Of a stretch of 64,000 nt of DNA, positions 1 to 9,594 are shown piece after piece; position 1 is the stretch's first letter, and every line of letters begins with the position of its first letter. Under the pieces are notes generated by a model that ran no database searches, had not been told where the DNA came from, and was given only the letters and a program-made list of their open reading frames with translations. The translations under genes and the position numbers were made by a program. This DNA is from Flavobacteriales bacterium UBA1937. GTDB taxonomy: Bacteria; Bacteroidota; Bacteroidia; Flavobacteriales; Weeksellaceae. Location of the stretch: the NCBI GenBank assembly GCA_002337005.1, contig DDFD01000083.1, positions 1 to 64,000 of the forward strand, in the 5' to 3' direction.

Positions 1-264
1 CCCATCTACCACAGGACCAGCAGCTCCTATAGAAATACGGTCTGGTTTTTCGAAGCTATTTTTCTTAATAAAATCTAAGAAAATTTCCGAAAGAGAAAGA
101 TAATTATTGGTAGCATAAGTATCTTCTGACTCTAGAATCATTTTTCCGTTTTCCGAAATAAATTTTGCGATATTGGTTTTGGTACCGCCTACATCTGCTG
201 CTAAAACAGAAAGACCATCATTCTGAGGATTATTAATCTGTGGTAAATACAAAGGGAATTTCAT
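1..264 (-). CDS. glk: Glucokinase, N-terminal fragment (window edge)
   Basis: Only the first 88 codons lie in the window; the gene continues past the left edge. The product would phosphorylate glucose with ATP in the cytoplasm. Visible signatures are the ATP-binding phosphate-1 segment LAADVGGTKT at residues 21-30 and SIGAAGPVVDG at 78-88, as in E. coli-type glucokinases of the ASKHA fold. The start is the ATG at 264-262, because its frame is open to the edge. It stands next to glycan-degrading genes on the same strand, which fits use of released sugars. A ROK-type sugar kinase is a less likely alternative, since the ROK cysteine motif region is outside the window. Confidence 0.8.
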   Translation of the reverse strand, partial: MKFPLYLPQINNPQNDGLSVLAADVGGTKTNIAKFISENGKMILESEDTYATNNYLSLSEIFLDFIKKNSFEKPDRISIGAAGPVVDG

Positions 265-407
265 GATTTAATATTTTGGGTAATAAGTTCTTATTTTAGT
301 TAGAATTAGTAGAAATAAAGCTACTGGGTGTTACAGTCTTATTTTTATTCTAAAAAAACATCGTTAAAAATACTATTTTTTCAAAAAACTAAGGTCAAAA
401 AACATGA

Positions 408-1064
408 TTAAATTTGTGACTTCATCTTTTTAATGTCTTCAGTGTCTGGCAAAATCCCATTTACAATCCCAGAAGAATGAAAATTTTTAGCTTTTGTATA
501 ATTTTTAATTTCTGAAATATTGGTAGAGCGCAGTCCGCCACCACAGAGAATATCAATCCTTTCATTAGAAATTTCTACCAATGTTTTTAAAATTTCTTTT
601 CCTTCGGAAACATTAGATTTTGTACCAGAAGTAAGAATGGTTTTAAAACCACAATTGATAATTTCTTCTAAAGATTTTTGATAATTCTTCACTCGGTCAA
701 AAGCTCTGTGAAAATTACAAGGCATATCACCAGCCAGTTCTACTAATTCTTTGTTTTGAAGAATATTAATTTCTAAATTTTCATCTAAAATTCCAAAAAC
801 AAAACCATCTGCTCCTACTTTTTTAAATTCTAAAAGTTGTTCTTTCATCTGCTGAAACTCTTCATCATTATAAAAAAAATCACCACCTCTGGTTCTAATC
901 ATCACAAAAATAGGAATTGTAATTTCTTTTTTCAATTCCATAAAATCGTGAAGAGAAGGTGTAGTTCCACCTACTTCAAATCCTGCACAAAACTCTATTC
1001 TATCTGCTCCAGCTTTAGCAGCAATAAGTGCTGATTCTTTATTAAAACAAGCAATTTCTAACAT
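408..1064 (-). CDS. cutC: CutC family protein
   Basis: A TIM-barrel protein of 218 residues, a little short of the usual 240-250. It opens with MLEIACFNKESA, has the family segment AGADRIEFCAGFEVGGTTPS at 18-37 and NFHRAFD near 117-123. CutC was linked to copper homeostasis in E. coli, but its biochemical role is uncertain and may be a cytosolic enzyme. It lies between glk and the glycosylasparaginase, all on the minus strand. The short spacer downstream of the latter gene holds only an imperfect TTTGAAATT/AATTTCAA inverted repeat near 1095-1130. CutC often accompanies glycan-catabolic genes in Bacteroidota, so a sugar-related role is possible here (inference). Confidence 0.85.
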   Translation of the reverse strand: MLEIACFNKESALIAAKAGADRIEFCAGFEVGGTTPSLHDFMELKKEITIPIFVMIRTRGGDFFYNDEEFQQMKEQLLEFKKVGADGFVFGILDENLEINILQNKELVELAGDMPCNFHRAFDRVKNYQKSLEEIINCGFKTILTSGTKSNVSEGKEILKTLVEISNERIDILCGGGLRSTNISEIKNYTKAKNFHSSGIVNGILPDTEDIKKMKSQI

Positions 1065-1141
1065 AAATATGAGGTTTAATATTCAATATTTGAAGTTTGA
1101 AATTCAAAAATAATTTCAAGTTTCACACCTCAAATTTCAAA

Positions 1142-2128
1142 TTATATTAAATTTTTAGCATCTATTAAAGTATTTCCATCTTGTTTATGTACAGCATAAT
1201 TAAAGCCTTTTTGCAAACAAAAAGCACCAGTTTCTCCGTATTTATTCAAGGCGATAAAACCTATTTGTGTATCTTTTACACTCCGATTTTGATTGACAAA
1301 ATTTTGGTAAATTCTTTTTACTGCTTCTTCACAAGCTTGCTGCGGAGACTTGCCTTGCCTCATTAATTCTACCACCAAATAAGAACCGCAGGTTCTAATC
1401 ACTTCTTCTCCGTGACCCGTAGCAGCAGCAGCTCCCACTTCATTATCTACAAAAAGTCCGGCTCCGATAATGGGCGAATCACCAACTCTGCCGTGCATTT
1501 TGAAGGCCATTCCAGAAGTGGTACAAGCGCCAGAAAGATTACCTTTTTCATCTATTGCAATCATCCCAATCGTATCGTGGTTTTCTATATTCACTACAGG
1601 TTTATACTCAGAAGTTTCTAGCCATTCTTTCCACTCTTTTTCGGACTCTGGGGTTAGAATATTTTCTTTTTTGAAACCTTGAGAAATTGCAAATTGTAGC
1701 GCACCGTCTCCTACCAACATTACGTGTGGTGTTTTTTCCATCACAGCTCTGGCTACAGAAATAGGATTTTTAATGTTTTCCAGACAAGCAACCGCACCTA
1801 TATTGGCTGTTTCGTCCATAATGCAAGCATCTAAAGTCACTTTTCCGTCTCTATCTGGTCTTCCGCCGTAACCTACACTTCTTTCATTAGGGTCATCTTC
1901 TACCAATCTTACCCCTTTTTCTACTGCATCTAATGCTCTTCCTCCTTTAGACAAAACCTTCCAAGCTTCTTCATTAGCTTTTATCCCAAATTTCCATGTA
2001 GAAAGCACCACAGGTTTTTTAATTTTCTTGGGTTTTTCGGGGATTAATTCTTCTGCTTTCCAAGGATTAAGTGCAAGAAGAGCGGATAAAATTCCTGCTT
2101 TTTTTATAAAATTCCGTCTGTTTGACAT
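1142..2128 (-). CDS. Glycosylasparaginase (N4-(beta-N-acetylglucosaminyl)-L-asparaginase)
   Basis: An N-terminal nucleophile hydrolase of 328 residues that cleaves the GlcNAc-Asn bond of N-linked glycopeptides, close in form to the known Elizabethkingia meningoseptica enzyme. The autoprocessing site is the Asp185-Thr186 bond in HDTIGMIA, and Thr186 would become the catalytic nucleophile. Further motifs are GRVGDSPIIGAG and AAATGHGEEVIRTCG. The N-terminus NRRNFIKKAG followed by a hydrophobic stretch is a Tat-type signal, so the enzyme should be exported folded. Its ATG overlaps the stop codon of the upstream hexosaminidase gene (TAATG), implying translational coupling. With GH20 and GH92 neighbours it completes an N-glycan removal set. 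Confidence 0.93.
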   Translation of the reverse strand: MSNRRNFIKKAGILSALLALNPWKAEELIPEKPKKIKKPVVLSTWKFGIKANEEAWKVLSKGGRALDAVEKGVRLVEDDPNERSVGYGGRPDRDGKVTLDACIMDETANIGAVACLENIKNPISVARAVMEKTPHVMLVGDGALQFAISQGFKKENILTPESEKEWKEWLETSEYKPVVNIENHDTIGMIAIDEKGNLSGACTTSGMAFKMHGRVGDSPIIGAGLFVDNEVGAAAATGHGEEVIRTCGSYLVVELMRQGKSPQQACEEAVKRIYQNFVNQNRSVKDTQIGFIALNKYGETGAFCLQKGFNYAVHKQDGNTLIDAKNLI

Positions 2129-3732
2129 TATTTTTTTAGTAAATTTAAAGGTTGGTTAATAGATTCTTTATTAAAATTGATTTTTAGTTTCTGCCAAATT
2201 GAGTAATGATTTTGAACTCTATTCTTAAAACTAGAAAAATCTGTATTGGTTCCCCATAAAACTTCAGAAAGTGCCGTGATTCTCGGGAATACCATATATT
2301 CTACTTGTTCTGGTGTGGTGATATATTCTGTCCATACATTTCCTTGGCTTCCTAAGACGAATTTCTTTTTATCATCGGTTAATTTTTCTGGAATTACGTG
2401 GTAAGAATATACTTTTTCTGTAGAGGTGTAACCTCCAAAAGCGATAGGTTCGGTGTCAGGATTTCCTTGATAATGGTCAAAATAACAATAACCACCAGGT
2501 GTCATAACCACTTCGTGAGAGAGATTGGAAGCGGCAATTCCGCCATCTTCTCCTCGCCAAGACATTACTCTGGCGTTTGGTGCTAGACCGCCTTCTAAAA
2601 TTTCGTCCCAACCTATGATTTCTCTACCATGTTTATTAAGAAATTTTTCAATTCTTTGGATAAAATAGCTTTGCAACTCGTGTTCGTCTTTCAAGCCTTC
2701 TTTTTTGATAAGAGCCTGAGCAATTTCGTTGGTTTTCCATTGTGTTTTAGGAGCTTCATCACCACCAATATGGATAATTTTTGATGGAAAAAGCTGCATT
2801 ACTTCTGTAAGAACATTTTCTAAAAAGGTGAAAGTTTCTTCTTTTGGGCAAAAAATATCATCAAAAACACCCCATTTTTCTGCCACTTTTATTTGTTGAC
2901 CTGTACAACCTAATTCTGGATACGCCGCAATGGCAGCCGAAGCGTGACCAGGCATTTCAATCTCTGGAATTATGGTAATATGACGCTCCGAAGCATATTT
3001 TACAATTTCTTTGATGTCTTCTTGTGTATAAAATCCGCCATATTTTTTTTCTTCATACTGATCATCTTTATATCTGCCAATCATAGAACGGGCTCGCCAA
3101 GCGCCAACTTCGGTTAATTTAGGATATTTTTTAATTTCAATTCTCCAACCTTGGTCGTCCGTAAGATGCCAGTGAAAAGTATTCATTTTATACATTGCGA
3201 GATAATCAATGTATTTTTTGATAAATTCTTTTGGAAAAAAATGTCTAGAAACATCTAAATGCATTCCTCGCCATTGGAATTTTGGAGCATCTGTGATTTC
3301 CATACAAGGAATACTACCTTTGGCTTCATAATAACTAAAAAGTTGAGAAAGAGTATTTATTGCATAAAACCTTCCTTTTTCAGATTCACTCTCAATAATT
3401 ATTTCTTTAGGGAAAATTTTAATTACATAAAAATCCTGATGTCTTTCTTCTATTTTTGGAGGTAACAATCCAAATGTAATTTGACTATTTTTTTTTGAAT
3501 TCTTTATAAAAATAATATTGGCTTTATTAAAGAGATTGAATGTAAATGAAATTTTATCATTTTTGCTTTTAGAAAAACTATGATGTATGCTAATTGTTTT
3601 TGGTATTTCAAAATACCCACTCTTTATCTCCACTTTCTGCGGATAAGGAATTAAAGGTAAATCTTGTGCCGAAACTCTATCAAAAAACGAAAAATATGTG
3701 ATTATTATAAAATATACCCAAAAGTTTTTCAT
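2128..3732 (-). CDS. Beta-N-acetylhexosaminidase, GH20
   Basis: A secreted or periplasmic enzyme of 534 residues that removes terminal beta-GlcNAc or GalNAc. The signal peptide covers about residues 1-22 (ends VSAQ). An N-terminal GH20b-like domain is followed by the catalytic barrel, with HWHLTDDQGWR at 187-197 and the catalytic Asp325-Glu326 pair in HIGGDEAP. The pair supports substrate-assisted catalysis through the 2-acetamido group. The C-terminus is short and shows no T9SS domain. The gene shares a 47-bp divergent promoter region with the GH92 mannosidase and overlaps the glycosylasparaginase gene by one base, so the three probably act together on N-glycans. Confidence 0.94.
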   Translation of the reverse strand: MKNFWVYFIIITYFSFFDRVSAQDLPLIPYPQKVEIKSGYFEIPKTISIHHSFSKSKNDKISFTFNLFNKANIIFIKNSKKNSQITFGLLPPKIEERHQDFYVIKIFPKEIIIESESEKGRFYAINTLSQLFSYYEAKGSIPCMEITDAPKFQWRGMHLDVSRHFFPKEFIKKYIDYLAMYKMNTFHWHLTDDQGWRIEIKKYPKLTEVGAWRARSMIGRYKDDQYEEKKYGGFYTQEDIKEIVKYASERHITIIPEIEMPGHASAAIAAYPELGCTGQQIKVAEKWGVFDDIFCPKEETFTFLENVLTEVMQLFPSKIIHIGGDEAPKTQWKTNEIAQALIKKEGLKDEHELQSYFIQRIEKFLNKHGREIIGWDEILEGGLAPNARVMSWRGEDGGIAASNLSHEVVMTPGGYCYFDHYQGNPDTEPIAFGGYTSTEKVYSYHVIPEKLTDDKKKFVLGSQGNVWTEYITTPEQVEYMVFPRITALSEVLWGTNTDFSSFKNRVQNHYSIWQKLKINFNKESINQPLNLLKK

Positions 3733-3779
3733 ACCGTGTAAAATATTTTTTAATTTTAAAAACTTAAAAATAACATTTT

Positions 3780-6572
3780 ATGTCTAATCTTTACAAGATT
3801 TCTCTATTTTTATTTCTGATTTGTTTTTCAACAGTTTTTTCTCAGAAAAATTTCTCTCAATATGTAAACCCTTTCATTGGAACGGGAGGTCATGGACACA
3901 CTTTTCCGGGAGCTACAGTTCCATTTGGGATGGTTCAACTTTCGCCAGATACCAGAATTGATGGAAGTTGGGATGGTTGTAGTGGTTATCATTATTCAGA
4001 TTCTGTGATTTATGGGTTTTCTCACACCCATCTTAACGGAACAGGATGTACAGATTATGGTGATATTATGCTGATGCCAACTATGGGAAAACCTAGCCTA
4101 AGAAATAAAGATTATTCTTCTAAATTTTCTCATAACAACGAAAAAGCAAGCGCTGGTTATTATGAAGTTTTGCTAGATAAATTTAACATCAATGTCAGAT
4201 TAACCACCACAACTAGAGTTGGTTACCACGAATACACTTTTAATAATGACGGGCAAGCCAATATTATCTTAGACCTTAACCACAGAGATCGATTGCTAGA
4301 AGGAAAAGTAAAAATCATAGACAATAAAACCATAGAAGTATTCCGTAGAAGTAAATCTTGGGCAGACAATCAACATATTTTTGCTAGAATAGAATTTTCT
4401 AAACCACTCGTAATTTCTAAATATGAAGGAAAAAAATCTGGCAATGCCATTTCTGGAAAAAAACTTAAAATAGCATTTAGCGGAAATGTAATAAAAGGTG
4501 AAAAAATAGGCATTAAAGTTTCTCTCTCTCTTACTGGTTATGAAGGAGCTGAAAAAAATATGGCAGCAGAAGGTACTTCTTGGGATTTTGAAAAAATAAA
4601 AGATAACGCTGCAAAATCTTGGGACAAAGAACTTTCAAAAATTGAGGTTACTTCTACTGATAAAAACAAACTTTCGGTTTTTTACACAGCTCTTTATCAC
4701 GCATTTACTCAACCAAATATTGCCAATGATGTCGATGGAAAATACAGAGGCAGAGACAATCAAATTCACACCGCCAATCACGATTATTACACAGTGTTTT
4801 CGCTTTGGGATACCTTTAGAGCATATCATCCTTTGATGACTTTGATTGATAAAAAAAGAACCGCAGACTTTATTAATACCTTTATTCTTCAGTACGAACA
4901 AGGGAAAAGACTCCCGATTTGGGAATTAGCAAGTAACGAAACATTTTGTATGATTGGCTACCACAGCGTTTCTGTAATTGCAGATGCTATGGCAAAAGGA
5001 ATTAAAGGTTTTGATTATGAAAAAGCCTTTGAAGCATCCAAAAATTCCGCTAATTTATTCAATGATTTTGGAATGAAAACTTATCGTGAAAATGGTTTCT
5101 TAAGTGTAGAAGATGAGCATGAAAACGTCTCTAAAACATTAGAATATTCCTATGACGATTGGTGTATTGCTCAGATGGCAAAAATCCTTAATAAAAATGA
5201 AGATTATGAATATTTTATGAAACGTTCGCAAGGTTGGAAAAATCTATTTGACCCTGAAACTAAATTCATAAGACCTAAGAAAAACGGAAACTGGCTAGAA
5301 CCATTTGACCCTAAAGAAATTAACAACAATTATACCGAAGGAAATGGCTGGCATTACACCTTCTTTGTACCACAAGCTATTCCAGAAATGATTGAATTCT
5401 ACGGTGGAAATGATGCTTTTGAGAAAAAATTAGACCAAATGTTCTCCGAAACTTCTAAAACCACAGGCAGAGAGCAAGTAGATGTAACAGGATTAATAGG
5501 ACAATATGCCCACGGAAACGAACCTTCTCATCACGTTGCCTATCTGTACAACTATATCGGGAAACCCGAAAAAACCAGAGAAAAAGTACAATATATTTTA
5601 GAAAATTTCTACAAAAATTCGCCAGATGGTTTAATTGGCAATGAAGATTGTGGACAAATGAGTTCTTGGTATATCCTAAGTTCTATGGGATTATACTGCG
5701 TAACCCCAGGTAGCGGAGAATGGCAAAGCACAAAACCTATTTTCAGTGAAGTTAAAATCAATTTAGAAGACAGTAAAGCATTGATATTCAAAAATAAAAA
5801 AGATGTAGATTATTGGATTCATTCATTGGCTAATCCCGAACAGAAACCAATGGTTAAAACTAAAAAAAATGCACTTGCTCCTATCATTAAATTTAACAAT
5901 AGAAGTTTTCTAGAAAAGGAAGAAATAAGCATAAAATCTCTAAATGATGGTAAAATATTTTATTCTGTAAACGGAAGTGATTACAAAGAATATAAAGAAC
6001 CTTTCGCCATCTCTGAAACATCTGAAATAAAAGCTTATACAGAAGATATAGAGCAAATAAAAAGTACAATTACCAAAGCTATTGCTTATAAAAAACCAAA
6101 CAATTACAGCATAGACATCAAAACCCAACCTAGTGATTTATATTTTGCAGGTGGCAAAGAAGGTCTTGTAGATGGCATTATAGGAGACGCCAATTGGAAA
6201 AAAGGAGACTGGCACGGTTATCAAAAAAACGACTTTGAAGCGATTATAGATTTAAAGTCTGAAAAAGAAATAAAAACTCTGGCAGCAGATTTTTTACAGG
6301 ATACAAGGTCTTGGATTTTGATGCCTACCAAAGTTATTTTTTACACTTCTATGGATAATAAAAATTTCAAAAAAGCCGGCGAAGTAAATAACGAAATAAA
6401 ACCTGAAGACGAGAATGTACAGACTCAGAAACTTACTCTTAGCACTACTCCACATAAAGCCAGATATGTAAAAATTGTTGCTAAGAACTTCGGTAAATTA
6501 CCAGAATGGCACCAAGGTTATCCTTACAATGGTGATGCTTATATTTTTATTTCAGAAATAGAAATACAATAA
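3780..6572 (+). CDS. Alpha-mannosidase, GH92, with C-terminal carbohydrate-binding region
   Basis: A large exported enzyme (930 residues) with signal peptide to about residue 21. The GH92 opening QYVNPFIGTGGHGHTFPGA at about 27-45 and PFGMVQLSPDTR are diagnostic. The central acid segment EGNGWHYTFFVPQ and the late NEDCGQMSSWYI are also conserved in the family. After the (alpha/alpha)6 domain, the last 250 residues hold a chitobiase-like beta segment (SVNGSDYKEY) and an F5/8 type C-like module ending in SEIEIQ, probably for glycan binding. GH92 enzymes are calcium-dependent exo-mannosidases on N-glycans or mannans. Transcription is divergent from the GH20-glycosylasparaginase pair, and a bidirectional terminator follows directly. 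Confidence 0.93.
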   Translation: MSNLYKISLFLFLICFSTVFSQKNFSQYVNPFIGTGGHGHTFPGATVPFGMVQLSPDTRIDGSWDGCSGYHYSDSVIYGFSHTHLNGTGCTDYGDIMLMPTMGKPSLRNKDYSSKFSHNNEKASAGYYEVLLDKFNINVRLTTTTRVGYHEYTFNNDGQANIILDLNHRDRLLEGKVKIIDNKTIEVFRRSKSWADNQHIFARIEFSKPLVISKYEGKKSGNAISGKKLKIAFSGNVIKGEKIGIKVSLSLTGYEGAEKNMAAEGTSWDFEKIKDNAAKSWDKELSKIEVTSTDKNKLSVFYTALYHAFTQPNIANDVDGKYRGRDNQIHTANHDYYTVFSLWDTFRAYHPLMTLIDKKRTADFINTFILQYEQGKRLPIWELASNETFCMIGYHSVSVIADAMAKGIKGFDYEKAFEASKNSANLFNDFGMKTYRENGFLSVEDEHENVSKTLEYSYDDWCIAQMAKILNKNEDYEYFMKRSQGWKNLFDPETKFIRPKKNGNWLEPFDPKEINNNYTEGNGWHYTFFVPQAIPEMIEFYGGNDAFEKKLDQMFSETSKTTGREQVDVTGLIGQYAHGNEPSHHVAYLYNYIGKPEKTREKVQYILENFYKNSPDGLIGNEDCGQMSSWYILSSMGLYCVTPGSGEWQSTKPIFSEVKINLEDSKALIFKNKKDVDYWIHSLANPEQKPMVKTKKNALAPIIKFNNRSFLEKEEISIKSLNDGKIFYSVNGSDYKEYKEPFAISETSEIKAYTEDIEQIKSTITKAIAYKKPNNYSIDIKTQPSDLYFAGGKEGLVDGIIGDANWKKGDWHGYQKNDFEAIIDLKSEKEIKTLAADFLQDTRSWILMPTKVIFYTSMDNKNFKKAGEVNNEIKPEDENVQTQKLTLSTTPHKARYVKIVAKNFGKLPEWHQGYPYNGDAYIFISEIEIQ

Positions 6573-6573
6573 A

Positions 6574-6601
6574 AAAGCGCTTCATTTTTTTGAAGCGCTT
6601 T
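6574..6601. terminator. Bidirectional intrinsic terminator
   Basis: A perfect 11-bp stem (AAAGCGCTTCA with its complement) around a six-T loop, flanked by A-rich and T-rich sequence. It sits between the convergent GH92 and phosphorylase genes and can serve both. Confidence 0.9.
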
Positions 6602-6621
6602 CTGTATATCAAATATTAGAT

Positions 6622-8280
6622 TTAAGAATTGTAAATCAATTTGTAATATTCATCTGCCATTCTATCAGAATTAAACTGAACTTTTACATCATCCATTGCA
6701 TTTTTCACGACTTGTCTCCATTCATTTGGTCTTTCGTAATACATTGGTAAAATTTCGTTTTCTAAGATGTCATACAATTGATTCATATCATAATGATCTA
6801 CATCATAAACACTCATATTAGCATAATCCGCTTTAGGAACCACAAAAGAATTTACGCCGTTTTTAGCAAATTCAGGAATCCATCCATCATCAGTAGATAG
6901 GTTTACAGAAGCATTCATAGAAGCGGTCATACCAGATGTACCAGAAGCTTCTCTAGGAACTCTAGGATTATTCAACCATACATCAGAACCTTGTTTCAAA
7001 GACTTACTTAATGCTAATTCATAACCTGTAAGAACAGCCATGTTTTTGTGATTTTTGCTTTCTTCTACTAAATTATTAAAGGTAGAAATTGCAGAATAAT
7101 CCATCGGGTAAGGTTTACCAGCAAAAATAATCTGCACAGGATATCTCTTGTTAGTTAATAATTTAGTAAATCTTTCTTTGTCTTGTAATAATAAATCTGC
7201 TCTCTTATAACCTGCAAATCTTCTTGCCCAAACCATTGTAAATACATTAGAATCAAATAATTTACCACACTGGTCTGCTACAATTCTGAAAGTTCTCTTT
7301 TTAAGATATTTTTTTCTGAAATCAAATTCTTCGTCTTCTCTTTCGTCTCTAGCATTATAAAGTGGCTTATCTGCCCAGTATTTATAATCTTGAGCGTTGG
7401 TAATGGCTTTAATTTCGCAAATGTTTGGATATTTACCCCACATTTCATTAGAAACCACACCGTGCAACTGAGATACACCATTAGCAATTCTTGCCATTCT
7501 TAATGCACAAAGAGAATGATTAAACATATCATTATCTTCACCTTCTATTGCTTTTACTTCGTTTAAGCTATATCCAGAAAAATAAGACATTTGATGACAC
7601 AGATAAGCATTATGCTTCTCGTTTCCAGCTTCTTCTGGCGTATGTGTAGTGAAAACCAATTTTTCTTTTACTTTTTGTAAATCGCCACCGTATTTTCTTA
7701 GTAAATAGAAAGCAGCAGGAAGTCCGTGCGCTTCGTTTAGGTGATAGATATCTCTTTCTAGATTTAATTCGTCTAGAAGTTTAGCTCCTCCTTTTCCTAA
7801 CAGAATATACTGAGCTAATTTTGTTGATTCATTAGCGTCATATAATCTATGGCAGATGGTTTTAGAAATGTGGTCATTTTCTGGCACATCTGTAGAAAGT
7901 AAAAAGATAGGCGCTGTTTTGAAGGTTTCTGGGCTTAAATACCAAACTTTTACCCAAACTGGTGCATCATGAATATCAATCTGAAATTTAATCCCAGTAT
8001 CTTCTAAGAAGCTGTACATTTTCTTAGTCCAAGTAGGGTGTAGAGTTTGGTCATGGTTTCTTGCTTGGTCATAATAACCAAATTTCCACAAAATCCCTAT
8101 CCCAACTAGGTCTTGTTTTAAATTATAGGCACTTCTCATATGTGAGCCTGCCAAAAATCCTAGACCTCCACTGTATATTTTTAGTGCCTGGTCAATCGCA
8201 AATTCCATAGAAAAATAGGCAACTTTTTTGCTGTAATCTTTGTTGATGCTAAAAGGCATCGTGTAGTTTTTAAAATCCAT
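6622..8280 (-). CDS. glgP: Alpha-glucan phosphorylase family protein (GT35) lacking the PLP lysine
   Basis: A 552-residue member of the short alpha-glucan phosphorylase group, which release glucose-1-phosphate from glycogen or maltodextrin. The family is shown by MEFAIDQALKIYSGGLGFLAG at the N-terminus, NEAHGLPA at 182-189, the TMVWARRFAGYKRADLL segment near 348-364, and EASGTSGMTASMN at 444-456. That last segment matches the phosphorylase signature except that the pyridoxal-phosphate lysine is Thr452. The enzyme is therefore either a variant that binds cofactor otherwise or not a canonical phosphorylase. It has no signal peptide. The gene stands alone, with a 490-bp AT-rich upstream region. 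The family call is firm; the activity is uncertain. Confidence 0.85.
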   Translation of the reverse strand: MDFKNYTMPFSINKDYSKKVAYFSMEFAIDQALKIYSGGLGFLAGSHMRSAYNLKQDLVGIGILWKFGYYDQARNHDQTLHPTWTKKMYSFLEDTGIKFQIDIHDAPVWVKVWYLSPETFKTAPIFLLSTDVPENDHISKTICHRLYDANESTKLAQYILLGKGGAKLLDELNLERDIYHLNEAHGLPAAFYLLRKYGGDLQKVKEKLVFTTHTPEEAGNEKHNAYLCHQMSYFSGYSLNEVKAIEGEDNDMFNHSLCALRMARIANGVSQLHGVVSNEMWGKYPNICEIKAITNAQDYKYWADKPLYNARDEREDEEFDFRKKYLKKRTFRIVADQCGKLFDSNVFTMVWARRFAGYKRADLLLQDKERFTKLLTNKRYPVQIIFAGKPYPMDYSAISTFNNLVEESKNHKNMAVLTGYELALSKSLKQGSDVWLNNPRVPREASGTSGMTASMNASVNLSTDDGWIPEFAKNGVNSFVVPKADYANMSVYDVDHYDMNQLYDILENEILPMYYERPNEWRQVVKNAMDDVKVQFNSDRMADEYYKLIYNS

Positions 8281-8771
8281 TTTCTCGTTTCTTTAAAATC
8301 AGGTGCAAAGGTATTATATTTTTATAAAACACAAGGTTTTCGTATGTTACAAATAACAAAATGTAGCAAAAATCATATTATTAAAAAAAATCAGCACTAA
8401 TTTATAAATTATATAAAATCCTAAAATAAGCTTAATATCAATAATTTAAGTCAAAATAAGAACAGAGATAAGAATAACCTTATCATCACCCTCCAAAATG
8501 GCTTATCATTAAAAATCTATTTCAAAACAAAAGTATTATTTATATCAAATTAATAGAGCAATAATTATTTATTAAGGCAAAAATTTTGCTCTACAGAAAA
8601 GCATTTCATGCCATTTTCACAATCAATAATTCTTCTTTGTTATCTCAATTTTAATCAAAAATACAAAATTTTAGCTTTCAAAAACCAACAATCACCCCAT
8701 AAAAAATGACCAAAATCATATCAAAAAGTATTTTTACAAATATCTATTTTTATATTTTTACCACATAAAAT
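8281..8771. other. AT-rich intergenic region between divergent genes
   Basis: About 490 bp between the phosphorylase and cysteine dioxygenase genes, which are transcribed away from each other. No open frame with coding character and no strong hairpin is visible. It probably holds both promoters and may include unrecognised regulatory sequence. Confidence 0.5.
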
Positions 8772-9356
8772 ATGAAATGTATGGAAACTATGACAAAGAA
8801 TATCGAATACACTTTAGAAAATCTCAAAAGAGACCGTGTCAGTTTTGATATTGTAGCCGAGAATTTATTTTCTTACGATTATCAAGACTACAACGAAATT
8901 TTTAAAATAGACCAAATTAACGTGCCCGAAAAAACATACAAAAGACTTCCTGTTTTTAACAATGAAAACTGCGTTGCTATTTTGATGCTTTGGGGCGTAA
9001 ACAATAAAACAGCGGTACACGACCATAAAAACTACGAAGGAAAAATAAAAGTTTTAAAAGGCGAATTAACAGAAGTCTATTACAAAGAAACCAAAGATTT
9101 TATAGAATACGAAGGAGCTGGTGTTGCCATAGAAGGATTGGTTTTTGAAGAAGAAAAAGGCGGAATACACAGCATTGTGAACAATAAAAATACACTTTCT
9201 GTGAGTTTACACATTTACAAAACTTCTGAACTTAATCTCGATGGAGTAAGAATTTTTGATGTAGAAAACAAAAAATGGGCAGTACTTACAGACAAAGCAC
9301 CTTCTTGCAGCTGGAATCTCCCTGATGAAGCTTTTGCCAAAATTATTAATCTTTAA
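8772..9356 (+). CDS. Cysteine dioxygenase family protein
   Basis: A cupin of 194 residues that would oxidise cysteine to cysteine sulfinate with a mononuclear ferrous iron. The three iron-ligand histidines are visible: His83 and His85 in AVHDH, and His133 in GIHSIVN. SVSLHIYKTSE at 144-154 matches the conserved SLHLYSPP stretch of the family. The position equivalent to the mammalian cross-linking cysteine is glycine (Gly90), as in many bacterial members. Translation could begin at Met1, Met4 or Met7; the first ATG is used here. It is a single gene followed by its own terminator. Confidence 0.85.
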   Translation: MKCMETMTKNIEYTLENLKRDRVSFDIVAENLFSYDYQDYNEIFKIDQINVPEKTYKRLPVFNNENCVAILMLWGVNNKTAVHDHKNYEGKIKVLKGELTEVYYKETKDFIEYEGAGVAIEGLVFEEEKGGIHSIVNNKNTLSVSLHIYKTSELNLDGVRIFDVENKKWAVLTDKAPSCSWNLPDEAFAKIINL

Positions 9357-9394
9357 AAAAACACAATCCATATAAACCCAAATTAATGTTCTCC

Positions 9395-9427
9395 AAAAAT
9401 CCACAAATCTCAAATTTGTGGATTTTT
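9395..9427 (+). terminator. Intrinsic terminator of cysteine dioxygenase gene
   Basis: A 14-bp inverted repeat (AAAAATCCACAAAT and its complement) with a 5-nt loop ends in a T run, 38 bp after the stop codon. Confidence 0.85.
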
Positions 9428-9573
9428 ACTTTATTCAAATTCACAGAATGAATCAAATAAAATTTTCGGCTCACTTCACTAAAAATAATGCATCAAAAAA
9501 AATCTAACCTTTTCGTCAATTCTTTATTACATTTCAGAAACAAAGTAGAATTTAATCTAAAAAATATTTTCTG

Positions 9574-9581
9574 TAAATTTG
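9574..9581 (+). promoter_or_regulatory. Putative -7 box of mtaB
   Basis: TAAATTTG fits the Bacteroidota TAnnTTTG -7 consensus and ends 13 bp before the mtaB ATG. No convincing -33 box was seen. Confidence 0.45.
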
Positions 9582-9594
9582 CAGACTCTTAATT

